A DNA stretch of 64,000 nucleotides, from assembly GCA_030849835.1 (NCBI GenBank), contig JASAOC010002118.1, positions 1-64,000 on the forward strand. Direction: 5' to 3'. Of the stretch, positions 47,952 through 58,450 are shown one piece after another (position 1 is the stretch's first letter; each line of letters starts with the position of its first letter). Below the pieces are notes generated by a model. That model was not told the origin of the DNA. It did not search any database and saw nothing but the letters and a program-made list of their open reading frames with translations. Source of the DNA: Herpetomonas samuelpessoai. Taxonomy: Eukaryota > Euglenozoa > Kinetoplastea > Trypanosomatida > Trypanosomatidae. A program made the translations under genes and the position numbers.

Positions 47952-49685
47952 TTACTTGCCGCTCGTCCCAGAAGTCAGTGAGCCTTCACTACGGTGTGTC
48001 CGGCCCGCCTCCACACGCTGACGCAGACGGCGACCGCTGCTCACTGTGCGCCGCACCAAAGCCGCATCCCGCTCTAGCACCTCCTGCCGATTCACGTACT
48101 CCACCTGTAGGTGACGGCGCACACCCACCTTAGCAATGTCTGGATGGCTAACACCGTACAGCTGATCGTAGCGGGTCTCGGGCACCTGGTTGAGCCAGTT
48201 ACTGCTGCGATCGTGGATGCTCTTGACATCGTCGTAGTAGATGTCGCCCGCGCGCACGTCGTCGGTGCGCTCCTTGGTCTCCTGGGTGAAGAGGACCTCT
48301 TCCAGTGCTTGCCGCTCCCACGGGTGGCGCTCTGAGAAGAAGGCTGGAAGCTCAGCGGTGGCGATGGGTGCCAGTGTGGCATCGGGCTGCGTCGGGTCAC
48401 GCACGGGGGGAACATTCTTGGTCGTGTGCTTCATGAGATGGAGGTCGTAGAGCCAGCCGTTGCGGCGGCGGAACTCGATAAAGTCAAACTGCTTGACGGC
48501 ACGACCCCATTCGTAGAAGCGACTCTTGTGGATGCAGAACTTGCGCAGCGCGTCCTCGACTTCATCGGTGAGGGGGAGGGACAGGTGGCTGCGCGCGATG
48601 CCGAGGGACTCCATCTGCGCCAGCACAATGGGCACCTTTTTCTTTTCCACCACGTTGACGTTCCCAAATTTTTGCAGCGGGCCGCTCATCGGGGTGTAGG
48701 AGTGGTCAATGATAGAGCGGAGGTAGATCTCGGCGGTGAGCGGATTTGCTCGGGGCCACCGTCGGTCCACCAGCTCCTGCCACAGCTGATCGCAGCGATC
48801 GTACTGGCGGGCCTCGCGGTGGCCGAGGAGCAGCGCGTTGTAGCTCCGCACCGTCACATCCTGCGCGCAGTGGTTCTGTAAGAAGGCAAAGACGCTCTCC
48901 GCCTCTGCCGTGTTGCCCATGAGGGCGAGACCAAGGGCAACGTACTCGTAGGTGGAGATGGTGGGGCTCACGCCATTCTCGCCCAGGCGGTCGTAGAGGC
49001 TGTTGGGCACCGCCTGCACATGCCGGTAGCCGCACGTCAGCAGCGTGCGCATAAGGGCGTTGGTGAGCTGTGCCGCCGTCGCCGTGCGGAGGGCGTCGTT
49101 GGCGTCGCTTCCCTTTGTGGCGCTCGCAAACGCCTCTGCCTGCAGCGCTGCCAGGCCACGGTCGTACCACCGATACGCCTCAGTCGCACGACCCTCGCCC
49201 CCGCAGTCGCCCATCAACTTAAACGTCAACGAAGGGTCGCACATGGCCTCAGCGTAGAGAATCTTGCGCTCGAGGGCAGCGCCGCTAAGGCTCGTGATGA
49301 GCCCGACATAGTCTGCAGAACGGAGCTTGCGAGTGTGGTGGAGCTCGCCGGCGATCTGCGACGCCTCGGTGTACAGACCGTGGCTTGCGAGGTCCTCCGC
49401 CAGCCGCAACCACTGCCACACATCCCCTTCGCTGGTAGGCTTGCCCGCCGCCGCCGCAACACCCTCATACCGCTGGCGCACCGCGTTGCTAGAGGTGTTG
49501 AAAGCCAAAATCGCCTGCTCCCGCATCTTGCGTCGCTGCAGGAGTTGGACGTGCTGCTGGCGACGGGTGGTGCCGCTGTAGTAATAGACGCCCTCCCACT
49601 GATTCAGCGGCTTGCGCTGCGGGAGGTTCGTCCTAATCATGTAGTAGGACGGCACCGTCGTCTTTGCCACATTTTGCGAGAGCAT
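47952..49685 (-). CDS. Pentatricopeptide repeat (PPR) protein, probably mitochondrial
   Basis: 577 residues. Helical repeats typical of PPR proteins are visible, clearest at about 236-270 (STYEYVALGLALMGNTAEAE) and 272-307 (TVRSYNALLLGHREARQYDR). Weaker repeats lie between 95 and 230. The first 60 residues (MLSQNVAKTTVPSYYMIRTN then basic KPLNQWEGVYYYSGTTRRQQ) fit mitochondrial import. The C-terminal 200 residues are a separate basic/acidic region (FYEWGRAVKQFDFIEFRRRN; EYVNRQEVLERDAALVRR) without known repeats. PPR proteins bind organellar RNA; in kinetoplastids many are mitoribosomal or mRNA-processing (KRIPP) proteins. The C-terminal extension and repeat number resemble mitoribosome-associated members, but the exact identity is not determined. 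Confidence 0.78.
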   Translation of the reverse strand: MLSQNVAKTTVPSYYMIRTNLPQRKPLNQWEGVYYYSGTTRRQQHVQLLQRRKMREQAILAFNTSSNAVRQRYEGVAAAAGKPTSEGDVWQWLRLAEDLASHGLYTEASQIAGELHHTRKLRSADYVGLITSLSGAALERKILYAEAMCDPSLTFKLMGDCGGEGRATEAYRWYDRGLAALQAEAFASATKGSDANDALRTATAAQLTNALMRTLLTCGYRHVQAVPNSLYDRLGENGVSPTISTYEYVALGLALMGNTAEAESVFAFLQNHCAQDVTVRSYNALLLGHREARQYDRCDQLWQELVDRRWPRANPLTAEIYLRSIIDHSYTPMSGPLQKFGNVNVVEKKKVPIVLAQMESLGIARSHLSLPLTDEVEDALRKFCIHKSRFYEWGRAVKQFDFIEFRRRNGWLYDLHLMKHTTKNVPPVRDPTQPDATLAPIATAELPAFFSERHPWERQALEEVLFTQETKERTDDVRAGDIYYDDVKSIHDRSSNWLNQVPETRYDQLYGVSHPDIAKVGVRRHLQVEYVNRQEVLERDAALVRRTVSSGRRLRQRVEAGRTHRSEGSLTSGTSGK

Positions 49686-51111
49686 TGTGGACTAGAGATG
49701 TGTGTGTCTGTTGTTGTTGTTTTCTTTAATTGTGAAAAAAAAGGGAAGCCTTCCCTTCGTGCTAGTACAAATGGATGTTCCCCCGCTACAGAACGAATAA
49801 TTCGCTGCTACTTTTCCTTCAAGCATCCCGAGATGGTTGCATTGCAAACCGTGCGAACAACAGGAGAGAGAGAGATGAAGAGGGAGGGGGATGCAGAATC
49901 ATATTTTTTAAGTCATATTTATCGTTTTTTCATCCGTCTTCAGTGCTGTGCCAGGTTTGCGTGAGAACAGATAGGCGCGCGGAGAAGGACATTCACCGCA
50001 CTCTCAGTCGTACTGCCTCACCTCATTACAACTTGACTCATTGATGCGCGCACATTCGCTGTTTGTGGATTGGAAAGCCAAGTCTCCCTCAACACGGCGT
50101 TCTGCTGACGACTACACTTTCTTCTTCGCCGGCCCTTCTCATGCCGAACGTACGCAACATTCTCGCTGGGCTACAGAAGCTTCGTAGTCATCCACTTTCA
50201 CGTAATTTGTCGATCACTATGTGTTTCTTTTTTTTTTTTTTCGATGAGGACAATGCAACGACCATTATGATAAACACGCAAGATGTGCCCTCGCAATGTT
50301 GCGCGGATGATCAGTGAGCAAGGAGCGCTTGTGCTGAGAGAGAGAGAGGGAGGAGAGATCGGCGATGAAATATTTAAAAAAAAAAAAAAAAGAGGAAGAC
50401 AAACAAGGCTTTGGGCAATGGCAGACGAGGAAGAAGATACGTCTGTGATAACAATGATGTAAGGGGTAAAGGGGTAAGATAGGAATAAGTTGTGTTCTTT
50501 CGCTTCCCTGGAGATATCGTTTCCTCTTATATTTTTTTAATCGTGGCTGATGAAAGACACTTTTAAAACAAAAGAACGGATAAAGTGATGATACACCAGG
50601 TATGAAAGTGAAGAAGTTCACTGTAATACACAAAGATGGAAAGCGTTCGTGCCAGGGATGAGGACAAATGGCACGGCGTACGCCCATGTAACTCGCCAAA
50701 AAAAAAAAAAAGAAAGAGAGAGAGAGAGGATAAGGAGGACAAAGAGAGCGCCTGAACGGTCCGGCTCCCTGGACAGCGTCCGCGTGAAGAACGGTCTATC
50801 CGAGAGTCTTTTCTCCTCATCGTGGGACCTTTCGCGCATCTCCTGGGAAAGAGCTCTTCTCAGAGGATACGCTTCAGCTAGTTTCCGTGTGACGTTTTCA
50901 CTGAATGCAGTGAGGAAGGGATGAAGCTTCTTTTTTCAAAAAAAAAAAAAGTGGTTTCCCGCCGTTTGCTCTACTTTTCTGCGAGGAGGGATGCGGCCGC
51001 CTTTACGCAGGGATACATCCGCACAAGAAAAAGGAAAAGAGAGGGGGAAAGAAGTTATGTGTTGGAGGATAAAGGCGTATGTCTGCAAGGGAAAAAGACT
51101 TGAAGCTTTCA

Positions 51112-51162
<51 letters not shown>

Positions 51163-53241
51163 AACAGATGTCTTGCTGGTAAGAGAACCTCTCTGCAACA
51201 CGGTTTGGTCAAGAGAAGCAATACGCCACACAAGATGAAATAGAATTAGCCCGAGAGAGTGCAGGAAAGATGTATATACTTGTCTTCTTCAAGGAGAGAG
51301 GAAGATAAACTGCATTGGAAAAGATGAGGAATTGTGAGGAAACACAAGTCAGCAGTTCGTTTTTCCTTCATGATTATATTTATTTATTTTTGCGCACGAG
51401 AGGATGCGGCAAGTAAGACTGTCCTGAGGGGTGCATGTATATAGATGTAGACGAGAGAAGGGTAAGATAACAGGAATGTGAAAAGAAAACAACGGGGAGC
51501 AGACGCTGTCAGACGGTAGACACCACTTCTTGGTGGGGGAAAAGAAAGCGGAGAGACTGATGCGCCATGGGGCGTCGATCTTCTCACGTCAGCGCCACGG
51601 CCATCATCCCTCTTTTTTTTTCTCTTGAATCAAAAGAAAAGGGAAATTGTTCTGGCCTGGTGTGACAAAGAAAGAACGTCTGACAGCGTTTGAGACAAGG
51701 GGGGATACGAACCAGCGTCGAGCGGGTACTCATCGATACTCATGGGGGAGGGGAGAACAAGAAGTTGTTGCAGTTAGCTAAAGATGAAGGATTGTCTCAC
51801 AAGGCAAACCACCATTGTGTCAGCGGTCCAGCATCAAGTGCGCTATTCCCTGTCTGTTTTCCTTTCAGGGAAAGGGAAAACCGAAAAAGAATTGGGAAGC
51901 AGTATGGCTTGTTGCATGCGGCTGTCGCGCGAAGACAGGACAAAAGCCACAGACAACAAGGGAGGGTTCACTTAACGCGTTAGCGCACGGAGTCATTGGA
52001 CAGATGGTGCGACAGAGCCAACGAAAATACATTTACAGGGAATTGTTCGAAGGAGAAAAAAAACGAAGGGGAGAATGAAGGCTGCACAAAACGACAAGGG
52101 GTCACGCCGAAGGAGGTGCGAGAGAATGTCAAGGAAGCGGCCGAAGGGCTGGTGCAACGTGACAGAAGAAAAGAGGGAGAGACATACGGTGGTCGATGGT
52201 GAAAGCGCGGTAACGGAATGCACCCAAAGAGGGATAACAAAGGGAAAAAAAGAAAGAGACGAGTGCCGGCTGGTGGCGATGGGAAAGACGTGATCGAGGT
52301 CATTTCTATTAATGTTAAAAAAAAAAAAAAAAGAGGGGAGAAAGAAGAGAAAGAAGAGAAAGTGACCGAGGAAGGCAGTACGTCAGAAAAGAAAAGAGCA
52401 ACATATATACTATTTTTTCTGTGGACAATTTCGCTTTTTCAACGCTGATGTTGCGCATCCATACAACTATTATTAAACCCTTTTGTCCACACAAAGAAGA
52501 AGACTCAGCGAGGACTACCAGGTCGCCCAATACGCTTGGTCGCTGTGTAGAAGGCAGTGATAATGTCTACGCAGAGAAACACTGCCATATTCAGAGGTGT
52601 AGAGAACAAAATAATCGCACTGGGGCGTGGGTCTGGTACAGAAGACAGAAAGAAAAGAAGGGAAAGAAAGGGAAAGAGAAAGGAGCGAAGTCCCACACGT
52701 GCGTCACCCATGCGTACGCCGTCGGTCAGGAAGAATGCAAGTAGTTCCGGAGCGTCTGCTGTGAAGAGGTAAAGCACAGAGAAGGCTCGGAAAAGGGAAA
52801 AGGGGAGAGGAAGCGGGGACTGAAAAAGAAAGAGAAGGAGGGAGACTTACGACAATTGGGAGAAGAAAAAAGGATGAATGACGCAGGGAAATGAAACCCT
52901 CGTTGACATCAATTAACCGATTCGTGGGCATTCGTTTTTGTTTTGCTTTCTTTTATTGTTGCACATTACAACACTTCCATCGCGCTGCGCGCATCCTGGC
53001 CACCAGCGCATTGTTGCTGCCGCAGGGCGTTGGGACTGCGTGCGCTCACCCCACCCAGAGGGGATGAAGAGGGCACAGGAGCAACGGGGCCCAAGAGAGG
53101 ATGGACGGCGTCTCTCTACCTCTCTAACTCCCTTTCCCCTCTCTTCGAGCGCATCCGCACGCACGTGAGAGAAGGAAGTAGAAGGGGAGAGAGGGGGAGG
53201 GGAGAGATCTACAATCGAGGAAGAGGGGAGGAGGGGGCATG
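49686..53241. other. Longest gene-free stretch, 3.6 kb, with microsatellite and A runs
   Basis: No gene is supportable on either strand; open frames are short and simple. Features seen: T-rich and GAGA segments near 49860-49880; A runs at about 50372-50388, 50699-50712, 50938-50950 and 52317-52332; a (TG)23 array at 51116-51161; purine-rich blocks near 50715-50735 and 52325-52365. Only the pyrimidine tracts nearest a gene have an obvious role. This may hold a long 3' UTR of the pseudophosphatase gene, several UTR isoforms, or an unannotated non-coding RNA. Confidence 0.5.
51116..51161. repeat. Microsatellite (TG)23
   Basis: Twenty-three uninterrupted TG units on the plus strand (CA on the transcribed-sense strand), in the 3.6 kb gap. 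Alternating purine-pyrimidine of this length can form Z-DNA and is likely length-polymorphic. Confidence 0.95.
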
Positions 53242-55500
53242 TCACTGTGACTTGTCGTGGCGCAGTGACGTGAGGAAGGAGACGCGCAGCTGCGGACGCC
53301 CGCGCGTCACGCACAGACAGCACGCCATCAGCGCCGCCATCAGCACACCAAGGACGACGCACACGCCACCAAAGTGCGAGGGCACCGACGAGGCGTCTCC
53401 TCGCGGTGAGGCGCCCCGTCGCCTTCGCTGCTGCTGCTGCTGCTTCATGCGTCGACGGAACGTATCATCGTCGGCGCCCCCCATTCCAGCCGTGTCCTGA
53501 CCGATCGAGCGGGCAGGCCTCACAGCCGCCGCGGGGACCTCTGCCTTGGTGCGCGCCAGGCCGTCCGGCAGGCCCTCCGCAGCCGCTTGCCGAGCAGCCT
53601 GTGGTGGCGGATAGCCCTGTGCCAACGCAGCAGCGGGTTGCGCTGGCGTGTCAAGGCCCATCACGTTCAGCTGCTTGGCGAAGCGCCATGCCCCTTCGAT
53701 CGTGTCGCCGTCTTCGCGACGAACCCCGGCGGGCCCCATGGCCGTGCGCACGGTACGACAGAACCGGGGCGGTGCGACAGGCTGTCGGCGCTGCGCAAAC
53801 ACAGGAACAGCGCGGGAGGTGGCCGGGTAGCGCGCCCTTTGTGTGAAGGCGAACGGGTCCGCATCGGCCTGCGCTCCACGCATCGCACGCTGAAGGTGCA
53901 GCTGAGCAAGCGGCTCCGCAGCACGCTCGCCACCTGCAACCACAAGAAGGGCACCATCGCAGAGCGTGCTAACGGGGGTGGCGAGAGGAGAGGCGGTGGG
54001 CAGGGCCGCACGGACCTTGGCCGTCGTCTCGGCATCGCCTGCAACGACCAAGCGCCGCACCTTCACCCTTTCTGAGGTACTCAAGCGCTGCAGCACTTCT
54101 GTGAGAGGGCGGCAGTCGCTCTGCACAGCGGCCGCCAGGACGGCGCTCTGATCCACCAGCGGGCTATCCGCAAGAAATGCGAAGGCGCCCTTCCATTGAG
54201 GCGCAACACCATTGCTGCCCGCCGCCTCCTCCTCCTCCACCCCTTCTCGTGTCGCGAGTTCCGGGGCACCGGCTGCAGGGATCGCTGTCTCGGAAGGTGG
54301 CTTGAGACCGCTGCGGAAGGTGGCGTGGTCCCTCGTGACAGCGTCCGTGTGCGTGCCGGTCATCACGTGATTGTACGCGGTTTTGAAGCGAGCGAGGAGG
54401 TCCTCATTCATGCCTCGTACCCCCTTGACTGCAAAGGGCGCGGTGATGCCGCCATGTGAGAGCACGGTATCACCGAAGCGGGCGACAAAGGGATTGCCTA
54501 ACAGAAAGCGGCCGTACGGGCCGTAAGGGCTGTAGCTCTCCTTGTACGCGTCCAAGTCGTTCGCGAAGGCAGAGAGAACCTGCCGCTGCTGCTGCCGCTG
54601 CCGCACAGCCGTCAGGCTGGTGCCGGCGACAACCCCAGCGGACACGTTGAGAAAGTCAAAGTCGCCCGTGAGGAAGCTCACCTCGTTCGGTCCGAGGAGA
54701 AGCAAAAAACGGCAGTCCACCTGCGTCTCCAGGGCCTCACGGCGGAGCTGTGCAAACGTGTCGAGGATCTCGTGGGAGTGTGGGTGGGTGCCCACGCTGT
54801 TGCCGAGCAGCACCACAGAGGTGCGCAGGCACGCGTCCGTGAGCCGGAGACGGCCCGTGGCAAGGTGCGTGAGCCGCTCCTCCTGACGAGCGATAAAGGC
54901 CTCCCGGGCGGCCCTCTGGTTGTCGGACTCCCCTTCCTTGGGGATGGCAAGGAAACGCACCGCGGGAGAAACGGGTGTCGCGCCTGTGTTGCGCGTCAGA
55001 GGGTCTGCCATGGGACCCGCAGCCTTTGGTGTCTCCACGACGCCGTCGCTCGCACCACTCTCCTCCTCCTCCGATTGGTTCACGCCGTGCTCATCTTCTT
55101 GTGGCACAACGAGCTCCGCGACACCTGCAAGCACTAGCTGTGCCTTGAAGCGCAGCACGTCGCCATTGAGGTTGCTCAGGAGGATCACACGCTCCTGCCA
55201 CGGGGCCGAGACAGGGCTGCGTCGAGCGTCCTGTCTTTCCGGTTCCTCGGTCTGGCGAGCTTCCTCGGGGGATGCAGTGACGTCGGCCGCATGAGAGGCC
55301 GGCGTTGCGGAGGATGTCGCACGGACAGCGTTCGGGCTAGATCTAGCCTCTGCTGTCGAGGAGGGGTGCAGGTCGGCAGTGAGTGCGGCGACGGAAGGAA
55401 TCGCGCCCGCGATGATCCAGAGAAGTGCCAGCGACGCAGCAACCAACAGCAGAACACGTGTGTGCAGTCTCCGGGCGCTTCGTGCGCCTGTTGGCGACAT
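53242..55500 (-). CDS. Membrane-anchored metallophosphatase-like protein with degenerate active site (apparent pseudophosphatase)
   Basis: 752 residues. An N-terminal hydrophobic stretch (about 14-39) acts as signal or anchor, and a second helix lies at about 711-731, followed by a basic 21-residue tail: a type I-like layout. Between them a calcineurin-like/Shewanella-like phosphatase (SLP) fold can be traced: VILLSNLNGDVLRF (~105-118), VVLLGNSVGTHPHS (~229-242), FLLLLGPNEVSFLTGD (~265-280), FGDTVLSHGGI (~342-352) and VVAGDAETT in the C-terminal part. Family motifs there are GDxHG, GDxxDRG, GNHE, HGG and GH. Here they read SNLNG, GNSVGTH, GPNE, SHGG and GDA, so nearly all metal and catalytic residues are lost; only H349 of the fourth motif remains. 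I infer a catalytically dead, lumenal or surface protein, perhaps binding or scaffolding. The frame is intact and GC-rich, so it is not a decayed pseudogene. Confidence 0.75.
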   Translation of the reverse strand: MSPTGARSARRLHTRVLLLVAASLALLWIIAGAIPSVAALTADLHPSSTAEARSSPNAVRATSSATPASHAADVTASPEEARQTEEPERQDARRSPVSAPWQERVILLSNLNGDVLRFKAQLVLAGVAELVVPQEDEHGVNQSEEEESGASDGVVETPKAAGPMADPLTRNTGATPVSPAVRFLAIPKEGESDNQRAAREAFIARQEERLTHLATGRLRLTDACLRTSVVLLGNSVGTHPHSHEILDTFAQLRREALETQVDCRFLLLLGPNEVSFLTGDFDFLNVSAGVVAGTSLTAVRQRQQQRQVLSAFANDLDAYKESYSPYGPYGRFLLGNPFVARFGDTVLSHGGITAPFAVKGVRGMNEDLLARFKTAYNHVMTGTHTDAVTRDHATFRSGLKPPSETAIPAAGAPELATREGVEEEEAAGSNGVAPQWKGAFAFLADSPLVDQSAVLAAAVQSDCRPLTEVLQRLSTSERVKVRRLVVAGDAETTAKVRAALPTASPLATPVSTLCDGALLVVAGGERAAEPLAQLHLQRAMRGAQADADPFAFTQRARYPATSRAVPVFAQRRQPVAPPRFCRTVRTAMGPAGVRREDGDTIEGAWRFAKQLNVMGLDTPAQPAAALAQGYPPPQAARQAAAEGLPDGLARTKAEVPAAAVRPARSIGQDTAGMGGADDDTFRRRMKQQQQQRRRRGASPRGDASSVPSHFGGVCVVLGVLMAALMACCLCVTRGRPQLRVSFLTSLRHDKSQ

Positions 55501-56350
55501 TTATTCAGACGATTCTTTGAAAGAGTTTCTTCTCACCAACAATGATACGTGGACTTCGCCGAGGAGAGAAAAAGAAGGAAAGAAGCGTGAAGATTATGTA
55601 CTGGAAATGCGAAAAGAGCGCATCAACAGGAAGCACACACACAAAAAAAAAGGGTCGAGTGGGAGAAACAGAGTGCGACTACGAGAGAAACCAATAAGTG
55701 AATCGAAGAAATCCTCTTACGAAAGAAAAAAAAAAGCAATACTGAAAAGTTACAAGAAGACGAGCTGCACACCGCTCGCGCAAGAACTTGCTCAGTTACA
55801 GGTGGAGAGAAAGAGAGCGAAAAAAAAAACTGCAAGCCGACCAGGGCCGCCGAGAAAGCCAAAAAAAGGTGGGGTTAGGAGAAAGAGAGAGAGTGGGTAT
55901 ATTCCTTGATGAGCACAGTGAAAATAAACCAAGATACCTTCGGGGCAATCTCTATGTTTCCTTTGGTTGAGCTATTCACAGATGGGTCCCGCGTTCGGGA
56001 AGAAAAAAAACAAAGAGGGGTGTGAACGAAGAGAAGCATTGATTTTCCGCTATCTCGCCATGCGCCTACAGATTTAGCGGACTGCTCCTGGTCCATCGTT
56101 CCTTGATACCTGTCTTTCACAATGCTCCCTTTTTTTTTTGGTTCGTTTCCGTGTCGTCGCTAACGTTAATGTTTTCTTTTTCCTTCTTTCGGCTTTTCTT
56201 CCCACTTGAAAGTTATGTTTTGTCCGCTGTTCCGCACGACGCAGGTTCCTTGTGGGGAAGGGTGTATGTAAGAGCGAGAGAGAGAGAGAGAAAGAGAGAC
56301 AGCTCGTCCGTTCTGAACCCAAAGTGAAAGTAGCGTGTCCCCTCAGACCT
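55501..56350. other. Intergenic/UTR region
   Basis: A-rich on the plus strand (55566-55900), giving several sense-strand pyrimidine runs upstream of the pseudophosphatase gene, and a (GA)n-type run near 56271-56298. No supportable gene. Confidence 0.5.
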
Positions 56351-58450
56351 CTAGTCTGGTTGTGGAGGAGGCACGCGCATCCCATCGGTGGTGATGGTGT
56401 ACGCCATCGCAAACGGTGCTGCCACAGGTGACGCCGTCAGCAGCATCTCACGGTGTGATGCGGAGGTGCGCGGATGCTCTTCCCATCCGTGGTGCGTCTC
56501 GCGCTTACGGAGGAAAACACGAGTATGAGGAAATACTGCCCAGGCGAAGCCCAGGGCCGGCACCGGCTCTGCATTCTGCCATCGTCCCCTCGGCCGACGG
56601 GTGCCGTCGTCGGAAGACAGACCTTGGACAGCCCCAAGACGGCGTCCTCCGGTAGCAGCAGCGGTGAAACCTTGGAAGTTCTTTAAGCGAATCACAGGGT
56701 TCATGGCGAGCACATCGCCAGGGTCGCGGACACCGTCACCTTCACCACCCGCGGTTGCACCGTACGAGAACTCCGTGGATGCCACGACACTGCGTACCTG
56801 GTTTGTGATGACAACGCAGAGGCCGTACTGTGCAGCGAGACGGCGAAGCGCTGTCCCCGTCTTCTCCAGCAGCGCGTGCAATAGGCTCCGCTGCTTCGGT
56901 TGCCGTGGTGTCTGCGCGCGGCGAGCCTCTATCGCCTCTGCCGACTGCATAGCGGCCGCGGCAATGGAGTCCACGAGGAGAAGACCCCCACAGGCATAGG
57001 CGCCAGAGGAGGCACACGCGCAAGGCTGCCGCTCCCGTTGCTGCTGTTGCCACAAACGACGGGTGGCCACGACGGCCTCTACCAGGGGCCCGTCCCGCTC
57101 GCCTGTCTCGGAGACATGGATCAGTGCAAGCAGCTCCTCAAGAGAAGAGAAGGGGCGCACCTTCAGTCCATCCAGCACCGCCTCCAGCGTCAGCCCGGCG
57201 CGCAGCGCGCGTTGAAACGTCACGTACAGGTCCGACGGCAGCAGCGGGGCGAAGTACTGAGTCAACAACGTGCGGAGAGAGGTGACTGCGCCGGTCGCGA
57301 GGGACGACAGCCTCGCCGCGGGCATATCCTCCGAGACAAGATAAAAGCAGCAGACAGGTGAGGCGTGCAGGCGCACACGACGCAGACGCTCCACCACAGA
57401 CACGTCACGGCCACAGCTACAAGAGGCCACCGTCTCCTCGCCTGTGTTTAACCAAGAAAGGAGCGACTCGACCTCTGGCCAATACAGCTGGAGAGGGTGA
57501 GAGCTCTCCTTGGTCACGCGCGGCTCTTCTTCGAGCGCGCCGCTTTCTGCTGCATGGGACGCGTACCGCGGGTTCCTGTCCGACACGTGGGAAGCGTCAA
57601 GGTTGACAAAGAAGCGACAGATAAGGTCCGCCGCGAGCTTGCGGGCAATGTAGGTGAGTCCCACCTGCAGGGCGAGCAGCGTCTTACCCGTGCCTGCCTC
57701 CCCACAGACTTCGGTTAGTTGGTGGCTGCAGAACCCCCCTCGTACAAGGTCACATTGTCCGCTGGTTGTCCCTTGGCTCTCTGTGCGAGTCAGCGCGCTG
57801 GCACAAGGACGGTTGGTCAGCAGAGCCGCATCCACCTCCGAGCACCCCGAGGAGTAGAAGATTGTTTTTGGTAAACCACGCAGACCCGCTTCGCCCTTCT
57901 CACCCGCACGGTGGCCGACGCAGGGTACGGACAAGCGGCTCGTCAGAAGCGCGCAGGAAGGATGTAACCTGACGCCTCCATTGTCACCCAATGAGAGACA
58001 GTGGCATGAAAGCGCTTTCATCAGCGCAGCCAACACCGCGTCGGGTGCGAAGACGGAGCCGACAGCGGCGTCGCCTTCTCGCGCGCGCTTTCTCTCGCTC
58101 AGTTTAGCCTCCTCGCTTCGGCGTGCAACATACGATCCTCTCATGTTGGGCCGCAGTGATGCAGACAGCGCAGTCCCCTCGTGCGAGACGGTGCCAAAGT
58201 CTGTTGTGCGGGCCGCAGCCTGAGCCGCGGCAAGTCGGACGGTGTAAGCTTCCTCCGCGAGAAGAAACAGGAAGAGGTCCTGTACCGTCGCGAGGTGCTG
58301 GGTGCGACAAAGCTGATGCAGAAAGTTCTCTGTGAAGGGTGAGCCATGGTGGTTGTTGTACTTCTCCGCCGACACGCCAGAGGGCGGAGGGAAGGTTTCC
58401 GCAAAGAAGCGGACAAGGAAGTCGTGAGAGGAGAGAGAGGAGCTCGCCAT
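56351..58450 (-). CDS. RAD51 paralogue, XRCC3-like, with large insertions
   Basis: 699 residues from ATG 58448-58450. Walker A is GEAGTGKT at 250-257, preceded by the SSGCSEVDALL-type element (about 200-211) that is typical of Rad51-family ATPase domains. Walker B is GLLLVDSIA near 487-493. CVVITNQVRSVV lies further on, and PALGFAWAVFPHTRVFLRK near the end corresponds to the 'ALG..W......R.FL.R' segment of XRCC3 and its relatives. RAD51 paralogues assist RAD51 filament formation in homologous recombination, which in Leishmania also underlies gene amplification. Human XRCC3 has about 350 residues; this protein is twice that, with extra N-terminal sequence (about 70-190) and acidic/Ser-rich inserts between Walker A and B. 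Which trypanosomatid paralogue it is cannot be decided here. Confidence 0.83.
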   Translation of the reverse strand: MASSSLSSHDFLVRFFAETFPPPSGVSAEKYNNHHGSPFTENFLHQLCRTQHLATVQDLFLFLLAEEAYTVRLAAAQAAARTTDFGTVSHEGTALSASLRPNMRGSYVARRSEEAKLSERKRAREGDAAVGSVFAPDAVLAALMKALSCHCLSLGDNGGVRLHPSCALLTSRLSVPCVGHRAGEKGEAGLRGLPKTIFYSSGCSEVDAALLTNRPCASALTRTESQGTTSGQCDLVRGGFCSHQLTEVCGEAGTGKTLLALQVGLTYIARKLAADLICRFFVNLDASHVSDRNPRYASHAAESGALEEEPRVTKESSHPLQLYWPEVESLLSWLNTGEETVASCSCGRDVSVVERLRRVRLHASPVCCFYLVSEDMPAARLSSLATGAVTSLRTLLTQYFAPLLPSDLYVTFQRALRAGLTLEAVLDGLKVRPFSSLEELLALIHVSETGERDGPLVEAVVATRRLWQQQQRERQPCACASSGAYACGGLLLVDSIAAAAMQSAEAIEARRAQTPRQPKQRSLLHALLEKTGTALRRLAAQYGLCVVITNQVRSVVASTEFSYGATAGGEGDGVRDPGDVLAMNPVIRLKNFQGFTAAATGGRRLGAVQGLSSDDGTRRPRGRWQNAEPVPALGFAWAVFPHTRVFLRKRETHHGWEEHPRTSASHREMLLTASPVAAPFAMAYTITTDGMRVPPPQPD

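Noticed and set aside
51690-51780. Possible tRNA because of a GGTTCGTATCC-like box on the minus strand
   Set aside because: No T-stem pairing or acceptor stem could be built around it.
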